Below, piece after piece: positions 15,686 to 24,004 of a stretch of DNA of 27,656 nt; within the stretch, counting starts at the first letter, position 1; each line of letters begins with the position of its first letter. The notes under the pieces are model-generated. The model was not told the origin of the DNA, made no database searches, and saw nothing but the letters and a program-made list of their open reading frames with translations. A program made the position numbers and the translations under genes. The stretch is from DASPKW01 sp038244055 (GTDB lineage Bacteria > Planctomycetota > Phycisphaerae > Tepidisphaerales > Tepidisphaeraceae): NCBI GenBank assembly GCA_038244055.1, contig JBBRTW010000030.1, positions 1-27,656 on the forward strand, read 5' to 3'.

Positions 15686-17059
15686 TCACACGGGCAGGAT
15701 GCCCGTGCTACGCGATTGCTCGGGCGCTTTTTCCTGGTATTCGAAGAATCGCTTGAGCTTCAGGAAATGCTTTTCGTAGAGGTGCCAACTAACCCATCCC
15801 AGGGCGACCGAGCCGGCCAGGCCGATGGCGAGAAAGCAAAACGTTCCCGCCACGCCGGAATGGGTCCAGCCGGCCAGGCGCTGATAGGACAAATGCTCGT
15901 TCATGACCGATTGCAAAAAGGGATGCAAAACGTAGATGGCGTAACTGTATTTGCCGAGGGTGCGCATGATGGGGTTATCCAGGGCCAGCCGCAGGGGATG
16001 GCCGGGCGAGCGGGTGAGGACGAGGATCATCAGCGCCCCCATGAGCAGGGCCATCAGGGTGCCGCAGAGAACGAAGACCTGGAGATCGGCGTTCCAGGTG
16101 GCGGCGAGAATGGCGATGGCGATCAGCAGCAGCGGCGCGGCCAGTTTTTTGACGAAGGCGCTGGCGGATGGGCTGCGGGCGAGAATGGCGATCAGGCCGC
16201 CGATGGCCAGGGCATCCGCGCGGCAGGGTGTGAGCGTGTAGAAGGCCATCGTATCGCTCTGCTTGAGGAAGTAGCCCAGGCGCGTGGCCAGGGCGATCGC
16301 CACCAGCGCGATGCAGGCCGCGATCAATCCGCGCCGCGGCAGGAGGAACACGATCAGCGGCCAGAAGAGATAGAAATGCTCCTCGACCGCCAGCGACCAG
16401 AAATGATCCATCTGCACCCAGCCGGCGGAGAAGGAGCGCTCATCGGTGCTCATGCTGGTGAAAATATTGGTGCCGTAAACCCAGAGCCAACCCTGGCGCT
16501 GCTGGAGCGTCTGGAATTCCGGAGATGAGGCGCGATGGAACAGGGGCAGGAGCACGAAGACGACGATCAGCACGCCGTAGTAGAGCGGGAAGATGCGCAC
16601 CGCGCGGCGGGCGAGGAAGTTGCGGAAGTAGCGCGGGCCGTCCTTCGAACTCAGCAGAATGCCGGTGATGAGGAAGCCGCTGAGGACGAAGAACAAATCC
16701 ACGCCGAAGCCGCCGACCTTGGCGATGCCTTTGACGAGCGTGCCGATGAAACTCTGGCCATCGCCCAGCGGTGTGAAATGGCGGAGGAGGACCAGTCCGA
16801 TGGCCAGCCCGCGCAGGCCATCGAGGACGGGGACGTGGCCGCGGAGCCGGAGGGGATCGGCCGGCGCAAGGGGGAATGTGGCTTGGGGGGCGGAGGAGGA
16901 TTCGGGTATGGTCGTGGACGGGGAATCTGCCGCAGCGACCCTCCCCGCCGCATCGCGCGAAAGGGTCAGGAGCCGGGGATCGATGGCCGGCGAATGGGCG
17001 GTTTTGGCGGCCGGCGCCTGACCCTGGGAGACGGAATTTTCAACGGAGGACGCTGACAT
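15686..17059 (-). CDS. Membrane-bound O-acyltransferase family protein (acyltransferase 3)
   Basis: This 457-residue protein starts at the ATG at 17059, five bases after an AGGAG site, which excludes the earlier in-frame Met. Residues 1-70 are a disordered Ser/Ala/Pro-rich cytoplasmic extension. From residue 75 comes the acyltransferase-3 membrane domain: VLDGLRGLAIGLVLLRHF (with conserved Arg93-His94), FGVDLFFVLSGFLITGILL and RRAVRIFPLYYG, followed by about ten membrane helices. The family transfers acetyl or other short acyl groups to sugars of peptidoglycan, lipopolysaccharide or exopolysaccharide; the acceptor cannot be named. The last seven residues and the stop codon (STGILPV) are encoded by a dispersed palindromic repeat, so the native C-terminus may have been slightly different. 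Confidence 0.9.
   Translation of the reverse strand: MSASSVENSVSQGQAPAAKTAHSPAIDPRLLTLSRDAAGRVAAADSPSTTIPESSSAPQATFPLAPADPLRLRGHVPVLDGLRGLAIGLVLLRHFTPLGDGQSFIGTLVKGIAKVGGFGVDLFFVLSGFLITGILLSSKDGPRYFRNFLARRAVRIFPLYYGVLIVVFVLLPLFHRASSPEFQTLQQRQGWLWVYGTNIFTSMSTDERSFSAGWVQMDHFWSLAVEEHFYLFWPLIVFLLPRRGLIAACIALVAIALATRLGYFLKQSDTMAFYTLTPCRADALAIGGLIAILARSPSASAFVKKLAAPLLLIAIAILAATWNADLQVFVLCGTLMALLMGALMILVLTRSPGHPLRLALDNPIMRTLGKYSYAIYVLHPFLQSVMNEHLSYQRLAGWTHSGVAGTFCFLAIGLAGSVALGWVSWHLYEKHFLKLKRFFEYQEKAPEQSRSTGILPV
15689..15714. repeat. Dispersed palindrome CACGGGC-N5-GCCCGTG, copy 1
   Basis: CACGGGC (15689-15695) pairs with GCCCGTG (15701-15707) around AGGAT; CTACGCG follows. Copy 2 at 18634 matches at 22 of 26 positions. 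On the minus strand this copy encodes the last codons (TGILPV) of the acyltransferase, and the stop lies at its edge. Confidence 0.75.
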
Positions 17060-17149
17060 CGAGGCTCCTGAACGCGAATCCACTCGCGCGGCGGCGGCGC
17101 AAGTCCCCCGTAGCATGGTTTATCGGCACCGGGTCGGGGCAACTGTTGC

Positions 17150-17405
17150 AATTTCGGCGGGGGAAGTGGCGCGAGAGAGGGAGCGGGAAGTTTCCGGCCC
17201 AAACGCGGACGAGAATACCCGCGCAATGACGCGCGATGCGTCGATTGCCGATTTAATCCGTGGAATCTGTGCCAACCACTGCTGCGATCTCACCATCCCA
17301 CTCATCCGAGGGCGCACCACCGGCGATCAGCGAGTAGGAATCCCATTCGCGAATCAGGTTGCGAACGACTGCAAGGGCGCGGTCATCATCGGGACGAGCA
17401 GCCAT
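17150..17405 (-). pseudogene. Frameshifted small gene (DUF1871-like), coupled to the TIM-barrel gene
   Basis: The ATG at 17405 lies 4 bases past the stop of the TIM-barrel gene and opens 50 codons: ALAVVRNLIREWDSYSLIAG, GAPSDEWDGEIAAVV, then a stop at 17253. In the next frame the sequence continues as AQIPRIKSAIDASRVIARVF then SSAFG, up to about 17175. Joined, the two halves give a protein of about 80-85 residues of the small acidic family with the pattern EWDPYGLxxGGAPxDEFDxEI...IxSxxDAAxxxxxVFxxAF. A one-base change near 17270-17280 would restore it. It may be a true pseudogene, a sequencing error or, less likely, a recoded gene. The exact 3' end is unclear. Confidence 0.6.
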
Positions 17406-17409
17406 CCGC

Positions 17410-18456
17410 TCACCCCACCCACCCATGCCTCTCCCGCACCTTGATCATCGCCCCCAAAATGTCGTTCCAAGTCTGCTGGTTCATCATCAAACTGTTGGGG
17501 AACATGCAGCCGTCCCAGCAGAGGTGTTTGCAGGCTTTGGTCAAATTCCCCTTCTCATCGCGGAGCCAGAAGCCGGCGGCGTGGGGGATGTCGAGCTTGC
17601 CGGTGGGGTCGTTGACGGGGCAGTGGCGGCCGGTTTTGTCGTGGGAGCCGCTGCCGTGCACCGTGGCGTTGTTCTGGGCGACGTGGAAATCGAGGGTCCA
17701 GGGGCGGAGGGCGGCGGTGAGTTTTTTCAGGGCTTCGTCGAGTTTGCTCTTATCCTTCCAGTCGTAGCCTTCGGGCAGGATGGCATCCTCGGGGGCGTTG
17801 TAGCCCATCGTGTAGAGCAGCGTGTGGGCCATATCGGCCTGGAAGCCGACCGTGCCTTTCATATCGACCAGTTCCAGAAGCTGCACCATCCGCCGCCAGG
17901 AGTGCATGCCGCCCCAGCAGATTTCGCCTTCGGCGGCGAGTTTCTCGCCGTGATCCTGCGCGACTTTTCCGGCCTCGCGGAAGGTGGCGGCGATTTTCTT
18001 CTGATTGGCTTCGGGGTCCTTGTACCAGTCATCCACGCCGCTGGCCGAGTCGATGCGGACCACGCCGTAGGGCCGCGCCCCGAGCTCGCGGAGCTTCTTG
18101 GCGATGCGGCAGCCCTTGCGGACGGACTCGACGAATTTCTTGCGGTCCGCTTCATCGCCCATGGCCGCCCCGCCGCCGGTGGGAGGCCAGATCGGCGCGA
18201 CCACGCTGCCGACGACGAAGTTTTTGGCCTTGATCTTGTCCGCGATTTTTTTCAGGTCCTCATCGGTGATATCGATGTTGATGTGCGGGTCGTAGAGGAA
18301 GATATCCACACCATCGAACTTCTGGCCGTTGACCGAAGCCTTGGCGGTCAGGTCGAGCATGGTGTCGAGATCGATGAACGGCTCAGCGCCGGGCGAACCC
18401 TTGCCGACGAGGCCGGGCCACATGGCGTTGTGAAGCTTGGGATAGTTGTTGGACAT
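17410..18456 (-). CDS. Sugar phosphate isomerase/epimerase-like TIM barrel
   Basis: This 348-residue cytosolic protein has the xylose-isomerase-like TIM-barrel pattern. Likely metal ligands are Glu178 (AEGEICWGGMHSW), Asp208 with His211 (GFQADMAH) and His258 (LDFHVAQNN). It is longer than the plus-strand paralogue at 7400-8284 and not closely similar to it. The C-terminus includes a cysteine-rich segment (HLCWDGCMFPN). A GAGGAG site six bases before the ATG at 18456 supports the start. The substrate is unknown; related planctomycete proteins are annotated only as TIM barrels. The small frameshifted gene follows after 4 bases and was probably co-translated. Confidence 0.85.
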   Translation of the reverse strand: MSNNYPKLHNAMWPGLVGKGSPGAEPFIDLDTMLDLTAKASVNGQKFDGVDIFLYDPHINIDITDEDLKKIADKIKAKNFVVGSVVAPIWPPTGGGAAMGDEADRKKFVESVRKGCRIAKKLRELGARPYGVVRIDSASGVDDWYKDPEANQKKIAATFREAGKVAQDHGEKLAAEGEICWGGMHSWRRMVQLLELVDMKGTVGFQADMAHTLLYTMGYNAPEDAILPEGYDWKDKSKLDEALKKLTAALRPWTLDFHVAQNNATVHGSGSHDKTGRHCPVNDPTGKLDIPHAAGFWLRDEKGNLTKACKHLCWDGCMFPNSLMMNQQTWNDILGAMIKVRERHGWVG

Positions 18457-18494
18457 GTCTCACTCCTCGAAATGAAATGGGTTCAGAAATCGAA

Positions 18495-18518
18495 CCACGA
18501 AGGCACGAAGACACGAAG
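18495..18518. repeat. Three-unit octamer array (ACACGAAG)
   Basis: CCACGAAG, GCACGAAG and ACACGAAG are in exact 8-base register upstream of the TIM-barrel gene. This differs in period from the 7-base arrays. Confidence 0.7.
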
Positions 18519-18633
18519 AAGAAAATCGCGAGGTAAAATTCCGCGCGGCTGAGAGATTAGAGCGGGGGGCGGGGGGGGAATCAAGATGTGGATATTGCAG
18601 GGAATGGAGGTGATTTGACTTCGATGATGTTTG

Positions 18634-18659
18634 CACGGGCGGGACGCCCGTGTCACGCG
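18634..18659. repeat. Dispersed palindrome CACGGGC-N5-GCCCGTG, copy 2
   Basis: CACGGGC pairs with GCCCGTG around GGGAC; TCACGCG follows. It lies about 12 bases beyond the stop of the DUF4058 gene. Copy 1 is at 15689. Confidence 0.75.
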
Positions 18660-18670
18660 GGAGCGGTCCG

Positions 18671-19474
18671 TCATTTGACGGCGCGATTTTCGGCGGTGGC
18701 GGCAATCAGCGCGTCGGCCCATGCCGCGTCATCGGCCGATAGCGATGGCAGCGGGGGTTTGCGGTAATCGATTTCGATGTGATAAGCGCCGTTGCGGTAG
18801 ACGCGATCGATGAGGGATTGGAGATCGAGGACCGCCTCGGGGTCGGTCTGGCGCAGGGGGATTTTGATCCTGGGCAGCGGGGCGCGCAGGGGCATGGGGT
18901 AGATCATGTATTTGATTCCATCCCACGAGCGATGGACGATGGCCTGGTAGTCGGTGCGCGCCCGCGTGGGAATGAGGCTCAACGGCGCCTGCATGACCGG
19001 CGAGCCGGCGCGGAGCAGGTTGATTTCGACGAGACTGACGCCCCCTTCCATGAGCTGCCACTGCTTCTTCTGGTATTGCTCGCGACCGGCGCCGGCGAGC
19101 TTGTTGCTGAGGGAAATGAACTCGATGACGGTGATGACCCGGCCGCCGCGCGGCTCGACGATTTCGATGAATCCCTCGAAATGATCCTCGTGCTGAAATT
19201 CGACAATGATCGGCTCGGCGACGGCCGAGGCGGCGGACGAGCCGGCGGGCTCGTTCCAGCCGGCCGGATGCTCGACGACGCGGACATCGGGATAGAGATT
19301 GCGCGACTGCTCGGCGGATAATTCGACGGTGAGCCGCTCATCGATGCGCGCGATCAGGCCGCCGCCGAGCTGCGCCTGAAGATCATCGCACGAATAGGTG
19401 CAGAGTTTGTGATGGACATCGCGCCACGATTGCTCGAGGTAGGGGTCCATGCCGGGAAAAGGGCTGCGGGTCAT
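18671..19474 (-). CDS. DUF4058 family protein
   Basis: This 267-residue protein starts MTRSPFPGMDPYLEQSWRDV, the hallmark opening of DUF4058, common in cyanobacteria and planctomycetes. An AGGAG site nine bases upstream supports the ATG at 19474 rather than the one six codons earlier. The middle segment VITVIEFISLSNKLAGAGRE, followed by EQYQKKQWQ, has the E-x-S-x-x-NK pattern conserved in the family; a PD-(D/E)XK-like nuclease fold has been suggested for such proteins, but activity is unproven. SLVEINLLRAG and YRKPPLP are other conserved parts. There is no signal peptide. It lies about 50 bases beyond the M48 peptidase stop on the same strand, so the two may be in one transcript. Confidence 0.88.
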   Translation of the reverse strand: MTRSPFPGMDPYLEQSWRDVHHKLCTYSCDDLQAQLGGGLIARIDERLTVELSAEQSRNLYPDVRVVEHPAGWNEPAGSSAASAVAEPIIVEFQHEDHFEGFIEIVEPRGGRVITVIEFISLSNKLAGAGREQYQKKQWQLMEGGVSLVEINLLRAGSPVMQAPLSLIPTRARTDYQAIVHRSWDGIKYMIYPMPLRAPLPRIKIPLRQTDPEAVLDLQSLIDRVYRNGAYHIEIDYRKPPLPSLSADDAAWADALIAATAENRAVK

Positions 19475-19522
19475 TGGGGATTGCTCCTGCATCGGTCAAT
19501 CATCCATTATACCCGGTCGCCA

Positions 19523-22330
19523 TCATCGCCGCCCGCCACCACCGCCGCCCGAGGGACGTCCGCCTCCTCCGCCGCCGGGGGAAAATCCTCCGCCGCCGGG
19601 AGAGGGGCGATAGGGGGCCGGCGGCGTGTAGCCGGGTTGGGGCGGCTGATACGGTTGGACATTGGGCGCGTACGGGTTGGCGGGCTGCTGCGGGAAGGTG
19701 GGGGGCTGGTAGCCGCCGGCGCGGCCGGGCTGGCCGAAATTGGGCTGCGAATAGTTTGGCGGTTGTCCCGGCCGATAGTTCGGTGCCGGGGGCGGGGCGT
19801 AGCTGTAATAGTCGGTGCTGTAGCTGCGCGATGATGTGGAGAAGGATGCCGGGCGATACGCATAGCGCGTCGATCCATTGCCGCTGGGCCAGCCCATCGA
19901 TGGAAGCGTGGGCGGGTTCAGGCTCCAGGAGACGAGCATGAAAAGCATGGCGATTCCGCCGGCGGCGCGCAGGCCGTAACTGAACCAGTAGCGGCGGGTG
20001 TTCTTGCGGGCTTCGGCCTTTTCCTCGGCGTCGGCTTTCTTGTTTTCGCGCGGGCCCAGGTCGCTCAGGGGCGTCAGGCCGATGCCGCGCTCGATGCGCT
20101 CGGCGTGGGTGGTCAGTTCCGCCAGGGCGAGATAGGTCAGATCGTAGAAGCGATCGATGGCCGAGAGGGAAGTCGCATGCACCTCGGCCGGGTCCTGTGG
20201 ATCGGGGATCTTGCCGACCAGGGCATCGCCGACGGAGACGCCGGCCGATGCGTGCGCGTAGGGGAAGGTCAGCCCCGAAAGTTCGTTGCGCAGCCGCGTG
20301 AGAATCTGCACGGCCTCGCGCCCCTCGCCGATGATGCGGTTCACCAGCGGCGGATAAGGCTGGGCCTCATCGTAGACGCTGTAATAGAGATGGATGTTGA
20401 GCGATATGCCGCGGAGTTTTTCGATGTCCTGGAGGAAGACCTCCAGGCTCTGGACGAGGATGATCAGTTGGGAAACGCTGCGCCCGGAAACGGCGCGCGA
20501 TGAGGCGGCCGGCGCCCCCTCGACGATGGCCAGGGCATCGACGGTAAACTCATCCGCGTTTGCGGCGGCGACTTCAGTTGCATCGGCCCACGGCGGGGTC
20601 TGCGCCAGTTGCAGCGCGGCCGTGAGCCGACGGCGGGCGGCGCTCTCGAAGGCGAGCAGTTCGTGCAGCGAGCGCAGGCGGAGCGGGTCGTGCTTGCCCA
20701 CTTCGCGCGCGGAGGTGTTGCTCAGCTTATTGGCGCCGCTGGAAGAGAAGATCGATGCCAGGCGCACCTTGGAGCGATTGATCACCACGGCCGCGTTGGA
20801 GGCTTCGTACTGCTCCGATGCAGCGCCCGCGCCCTCGGCCAGGCTGAGCATCTCCTCGCGAGCCGACAGCAGATCCTGAATCAGCGCATCGGCGTAATCG
20901 GGAACGGCCGGTGAAGACGCATCGGGGCCGGGGAGGATCGGGCGGGTGGCGGCCGCGCCGTGGCGGAAGAATCGGCGCAGGGCCTTGAAGGATTCCTTCT
21001 CGCCGGCGCGCTGCTCGACCAGCTCGGCGGTGGGGACGAGTTTTCCTTCATCGAGCCCCTTGCCGAGGACCGTGCGATAGAACGCCTCGGAGGCTTTTTT
21101 GCAGAGGACCGGGAAATCCTGAAACAGATGCTTGGCGGCGACATCGCAGGCGACCAGGCCGTGCGCGCCGGTGGCGTTGACGTTGGCGACGCGGTCGTTG
21201 TGGCAGGGATGGGTGTCGAACCAGCTCGTTTTCTCCCCATCGAGCAGTTTGAGAATATCATCGCGATGCTCGGCCAGTTGCCTGGCGTGCGCGACGATCA
21301 GGCGGGGAAGATCATCGGCCAGCCGGCGCTGCTCCCAGGCATCGGCCAGATCGTGGCGGGCGCGGCGGCCGGCGATGGAGAGGAACATCATCAGCTTGGA
21401 CGTGATGAGGAACTCGCGCATGCCGGCGACGTGGGCCTCGATGCGGTCGGCATCGTATTCCATCCGCCGCAACACCCCGCAGGTGAGCAGTTCGCCGGTG
21501 ACCATCATCAGCCAGAGCACGCCCCGCGCCGCCTCGACCAGCCAGGCGGCGGCCCAGAAAATGAATCGACCCAGGCGCGAGCGAGCCCGGCGCATCCGCG
21601 CCAGTTTTTCATCGAGGCGATCGCGCTCGAAGACAATCTTCGCGAAAAACGCGACCATCATGCGGATCAGGTAAGAGCCTTTCATGCCGCCGCGCTGGTT
21701 GAAATGGCCCAGTTCGTGCGCCAAAACGCCCGCGAATTGGCGGACCGTCATGGCGGCCACCAGGGGCAGGCCGACGCGGAGGACCAGATCCTTTCCCAAT
21801 GGCCCGGCCAGTCCCTTGGCGTATAGCCGCGCGCCGGCGTTGGGCTCGCAATCGACTTCAATCAAGACCGGCCGGCGCGCGCCGGTGGCCTCGCATAATT
21901 TGCCGACGAACTCGAAGAGCAGCGGTTCATCCGCCGGCCGAAGGGTCACGATGGCGCTGTCCTCCGCCTTGCGACGAAAGAAGACCGGCTTGATCAGGAA
22001 GAGCATCAGCATCCCGCCCAGCAGCGCCATCGGCAGATGGAAGAGAAAATAAGGGCCATAGCGCAGGGAAACGAAAGTCTGAAACAGATGCCAGACCATC
22101 AGCCAGCCCAGGAAGGCGACCATCGCAAAATAGGCCGCGCCGATGACGATAAGGAAGCAGGCCAGGCCGCCCATCGCCCAGCCATAGCCGGTGGGCGCTT
22201 CGACTTCGGGCACGCGGACGTTGAGCGCGCCGAGGATGGCCTCCGGGTTCCGCGAGGCAACCTTTTTTGAAACGGTTCTGGCAGACCCTGCCCGCGTCTT
22301 ACCGGCCGGTGACGGTGAAATGCTGCCCAT
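19523..22330 (-). CDS. Membrane M48-family metallopeptidase with Pro/Gly/Tyr-rich tail
   Basis: The protein is about 935 residues from the ATG at 22330 (Shine-Dalgarno weak, start uncertain). Two membrane segments lie at about 52-82 and 92-115. The M48 peptidase domain follows, with the zinc motif HELGH (205-209) and the third ligand Glu291 in EYDADRIEAH. Another hydrophobic pair lies at about 257-285. Residues 400-750 are a helical region without recognised domain, a last membrane segment follows (about 795-815), and a tail of about 120 residues rich in Pro, Gly, Tyr and Gln ends in glycine runs. M48 enzymes such as HtpX remove damaged membrane proteins. The long helical region and the sticky tail are not part of HtpX and suggest a larger assembly at the membrane. 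Confidence 0.87.
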   Translation of the reverse strand: MGSISPSPAGKTRAGSARTVSKKVASRNPEAILGALNVRVPEVEAPTGYGWAMGGLACFLIVIGAAYFAMVAFLGWLMVWHLFQTFVSLRYGPYFLFHLPMALLGGMLMLFLIKPVFFRRKAEDSAIVTLRPADEPLLFEFVGKLCEATGARRPVLIEVDCEPNAGARLYAKGLAGPLGKDLVLRVGLPLVAAMTVRQFAGVLAHELGHFNQRGGMKGSYLIRMMVAFFAKIVFERDRLDEKLARMRRARSRLGRFIFWAAAWLVEAARGVLWLMMVTGELLTCGVLRRMEYDADRIEAHVAGMREFLITSKLMMFLSIAGRRARHDLADAWEQRRLADDLPRLIVAHARQLAEHRDDILKLLDGEKTSWFDTHPCHNDRVANVNATGAHGLVACDVAAKHLFQDFPVLCKKASEAFYRTVLGKGLDEGKLVPTAELVEQRAGEKESFKALRRFFRHGAAATRPILPGPDASSPAVPDYADALIQDLLSAREEMLSLAEGAGAASEQYEASNAAVVINRSKVRLASIFSSSGANKLSNTSAREVGKHDPLRLRSLHELLAFESAARRRLTAALQLAQTPPWADATEVAAANADEFTVDALAIVEGAPAASSRAVSGRSVSQLIILVQSLEVFLQDIEKLRGISLNIHLYYSVYDEAQPYPPLVNRIIGEGREAVQILTRLRNELSGLTFPYAHASAGVSVGDALVGKIPDPQDPAEVHATSLSAIDRFYDLTYLALAELTTHAERIERGIGLTPLSDLGPRENKKADAEEKAEARKNTRRYWFSYGLRAAGGIAMLFMLVSWSLNPPTLPSMGWPSGNGSTRYAYRPASFSTSSRSYSTDYYSYAPPPAPNYRPGQPPNYSQPNFGQPGRAGGYQPPTFPQQPANPYAPNVQPYQPPQPGYTPPAPYRPSPGGGGFSPGGGGGGRPSGGGGGGRR

Positions 22331-22407
22331 GCTGCCCCGCTGGTGAAATGTCCCAGGAAAAACGCCTCCACTGGCACCCCTTTCGCGGTGGTGCAATGGC
22401 CGCAAGA

Positions 22408-22427
22408 CGATACCAATCGCGGTATCG
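22408..22427. promoter_or_regulatory. Candidate operator palindrome upstream of the M48 gene
   Basis: CGATACC (22408-22414) and GGTATCG (22421-22427) form a perfect 7-base inverted repeat with 6-base spacing, about 80 bases upstream of the M48 start, within the likely promoter region. It is the right size for a dimeric regulator site. No second copy or local regulator gene supports it. Confidence 0.3.
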
Positions 22428-22484
22428 ATTGAGCAAGATAATTATTGATCGGCGGATCGTGTGAGCATGGAGGAGATGCCATAT

Positions 22485-22526
22485 CAACAAAAACCGCCGG
22501 CCGACACTTTTGGTGCCGGCCGGCGG
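22485..22526 (-). terminator. Rho-independent terminator after the Cof-type phosphatase
   Basis: CCGCCGGCCG (22494-22503) pairs with CGGCCGGCGG (22517-22526), with CAC/GTG pairing inside and a TTTTG loop. On the minus strand the stem is followed by TTTTTGTTG. It lies about 75 bases beyond the stop at 22603. Confidence 0.8.
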
Positions 22527-22602
22527 TAGAGCCTTGCGAATCCTTTCGCATCTTCCCTGATCTGGCGCTCCCTCCTTTTGAAATCCTTCCCCCCGTCCGT
22601 CC

Positions 22603-23475
22603 CTAGATTCGTGGCGGGGCGATCGGCGTTACCGCCTGGGTCGCCACCAGTTCTTCCAGAAATTCCGCGAGGCCATCCTCGGCGTTGGATTTAATCACTT
22701 TATCCGATACGGCGATCGCCTCGGGCTTGGCGTTGCCCATGGCGACACCCAGCCCGGCATTCTTGAGCATGGGCAGGTCGTTGATGTCATCGCCGATGGC
22801 GATGATCTGCTCGGGGAGAATTCCATGCCGGCGGGCGACGTGCAGAATGCCTTCCCATTTATTGACGGCCGGGTCGAACACTTCCATCACATCGACCCCG
22901 TAGGCCGGGACGTGAATCGTATGGCAGACGATCCGGCCATTGAATTTCTTGATGAGGGCAGCCTGAACGGTCTTGGCCTGTTCCGGCTCGGCGACGATGC
23001 CGATGCGGACGGTATGCTCGTGGGGATGATTGGCCAGGCCTTTGGTCATGTGGACACTGGCGTGGGTGACCTTGAGCCACTGGATCGTTGCGTGGTTCAG
23101 GGCGACATCATCGGTGATCAGGTAATCCACGCCCGCCATCCCGGTATCCTGGAGGGCGAGGGCGGCCTGGCCCATGGATTCGATCACCGCGCACAGTTCG
23201 CGGGCCAGTTCGGGCTGCATGCAGGTGCGGTGGAGGGTGAGGCGCTTTTTGGTATCGACGACCATGGCCCCGCCGACGAAGACGGCGGTGTCATAGTGGG
23301 CGACTGCATCGAGAACCATCTGCGACTCGGTCATGTTCCTTCCGGTGGCAAAACAGATGAGCAGGCCGGCCTTGAGCGCGGAATGGACGGCAAGCTTGGT
23401 GCGGGGCGTGACCCTGCCCTCGGGTGAGAGGAGAGTGCCGTCGAGGTCGATGGCGATCATGCGGTACTGCGGCAT
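22603..23475 (-). CDS. Cof-type HAD-IIB phosphatase
   Basis: This 290-residue protein has HAD motif I DLDGTLL (Asp10, Asp12), motif II FATGRN (about 43-48), the conserved Lys region before NKWEGI, and motif IV GDDINDLPML. The large alpha/beta cap between motifs II and III, about residues 80-190, places it in subfamily IIB (Cof/YidA type). These cytosolic Mg-dependent phosphatases act on sugar phosphates, FMN or thiamine pyrimidine phosphates; the substrate is not predictable. The start at the ATG at 23475 fits the family; an in-frame extension to 23553 is possible but unlike it. The gene is monocistronic with a clear terminator, and a 7-base array lies upstream. Confidence 0.9.
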   Translation of the reverse strand: MPQYRMIAIDLDGTLLSPEGRVTPRTKLAVHSALKAGLLICFATGRNMTESQMVLDAVAHYDTAVFVGGAMVVDTKKRLTLHRTCMQPELARELCAVIESMGQAALALQDTGMAGVDYLITDDVALNHATIQWLKVTHASVHMTKGLANHPHEHTVRIGIVAEPEQAKTVQAALIKKFNGRIVCHTIHVPAYGVDVMEVFDPAVNKWEGILHVARRHGILPEQIIAIGDDINDLPMLKNAGLGVAMGNAKPEAIAVSDKVIKSNAEDGLAEFLEELVATQAVTPIAPPRI

Positions 23476-23571
23476 GTCTGTTTTGATGGGGAGCAATGTA
23501 CGGCGCGGTTCGGAAATTTCAACTACATTTATGGCTCGCGACGGGTTATCCACACAATTAGTGGTATTTCG

Positions 23572-23606
23572 GAATGCTGAATGATGAATTCTGAATGCTG
23601 AATGGA
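23572..23606. repeat. Heptameric tandem array E (unit GAATGCT)
   Basis: Five units are in exact register: GAATGCT, GAATGAT, GAATTCT, GAATGCT, GAATGGA. The array lies upstream of the Cof-type phosphatase and about 40 bases beyond the broken GNAT gene. Confidence 0.85.
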
Positions 23607-23648
23607 AGAGGATGGGGGCAGTCGGCAGACGGCGATGGGGCCGCTCGA

Positions 23649-23952
23649 CTATCCGCTTGATTTTATCGAAAAAATCTCCACTTCAATGTCATGGAACCGC
23701 GTTGTTTGGCCGAGCGTCATTTCCATGCCTTGTGCAACCCTTTTGGAGGCCTGATTTTGCGGATGGATGCCGCTCGTAGTAGCCCAGATGCCGCTCGATA
23801 TTGACCCGCTCGGTCTCGATGGAATCGGGTGGGCCGTGGGTGAAATATTGGAGGACGGTGGGTTCGTGATAGATCCGATGCAGCGCGGGGGCGTCGTCTG
23901 GGGTGAGCTTGCGCAAATGGAGGCGGGCGGTTTCGAGCAAGTAGAATATCAC
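23649..23952 (-). pseudogene. GNAT acetyltransferase gene with central deletion and frameshift
   Basis: A frame starting at GTG (23952) reads LLETARLHLRKLTPDDAPAL and then RIYHEPTVLQYFTHGPP, the usual N-terminus of a RimJ/RimL-type GNAT acetyltransferase, up to YYERHP at about residue 62. It then runs into unrelated sequence and stops at 23689. A second frame further down reads QGMEMTLGQTTRFHDIEVEI then FSIKSSG, stopping at 23649, which looks like the C-terminal strand pair of the same family. About 80-90 codons holding the acetyl-CoA-binding Q/RxxGxG/A motif are missing between. The pattern, intact ends with a lost core, parallels the yhcG remnant. The C-terminal match is weaker than the N-terminal one. 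Confidence 0.7.
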
Positions 23953-24004
23953 TTCATCTGACGATTACGCCAGTCGAGAGTCTCCACGTGCAATCGCAAA
24001 TTTG

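Noticed and set aside
17115..17444. A 109-codon plus-strand frame upstream of the acyltransferase
   Set aside because: It is antisense to the frameshifted small gene, which has the better family resemblance and a coupled start.
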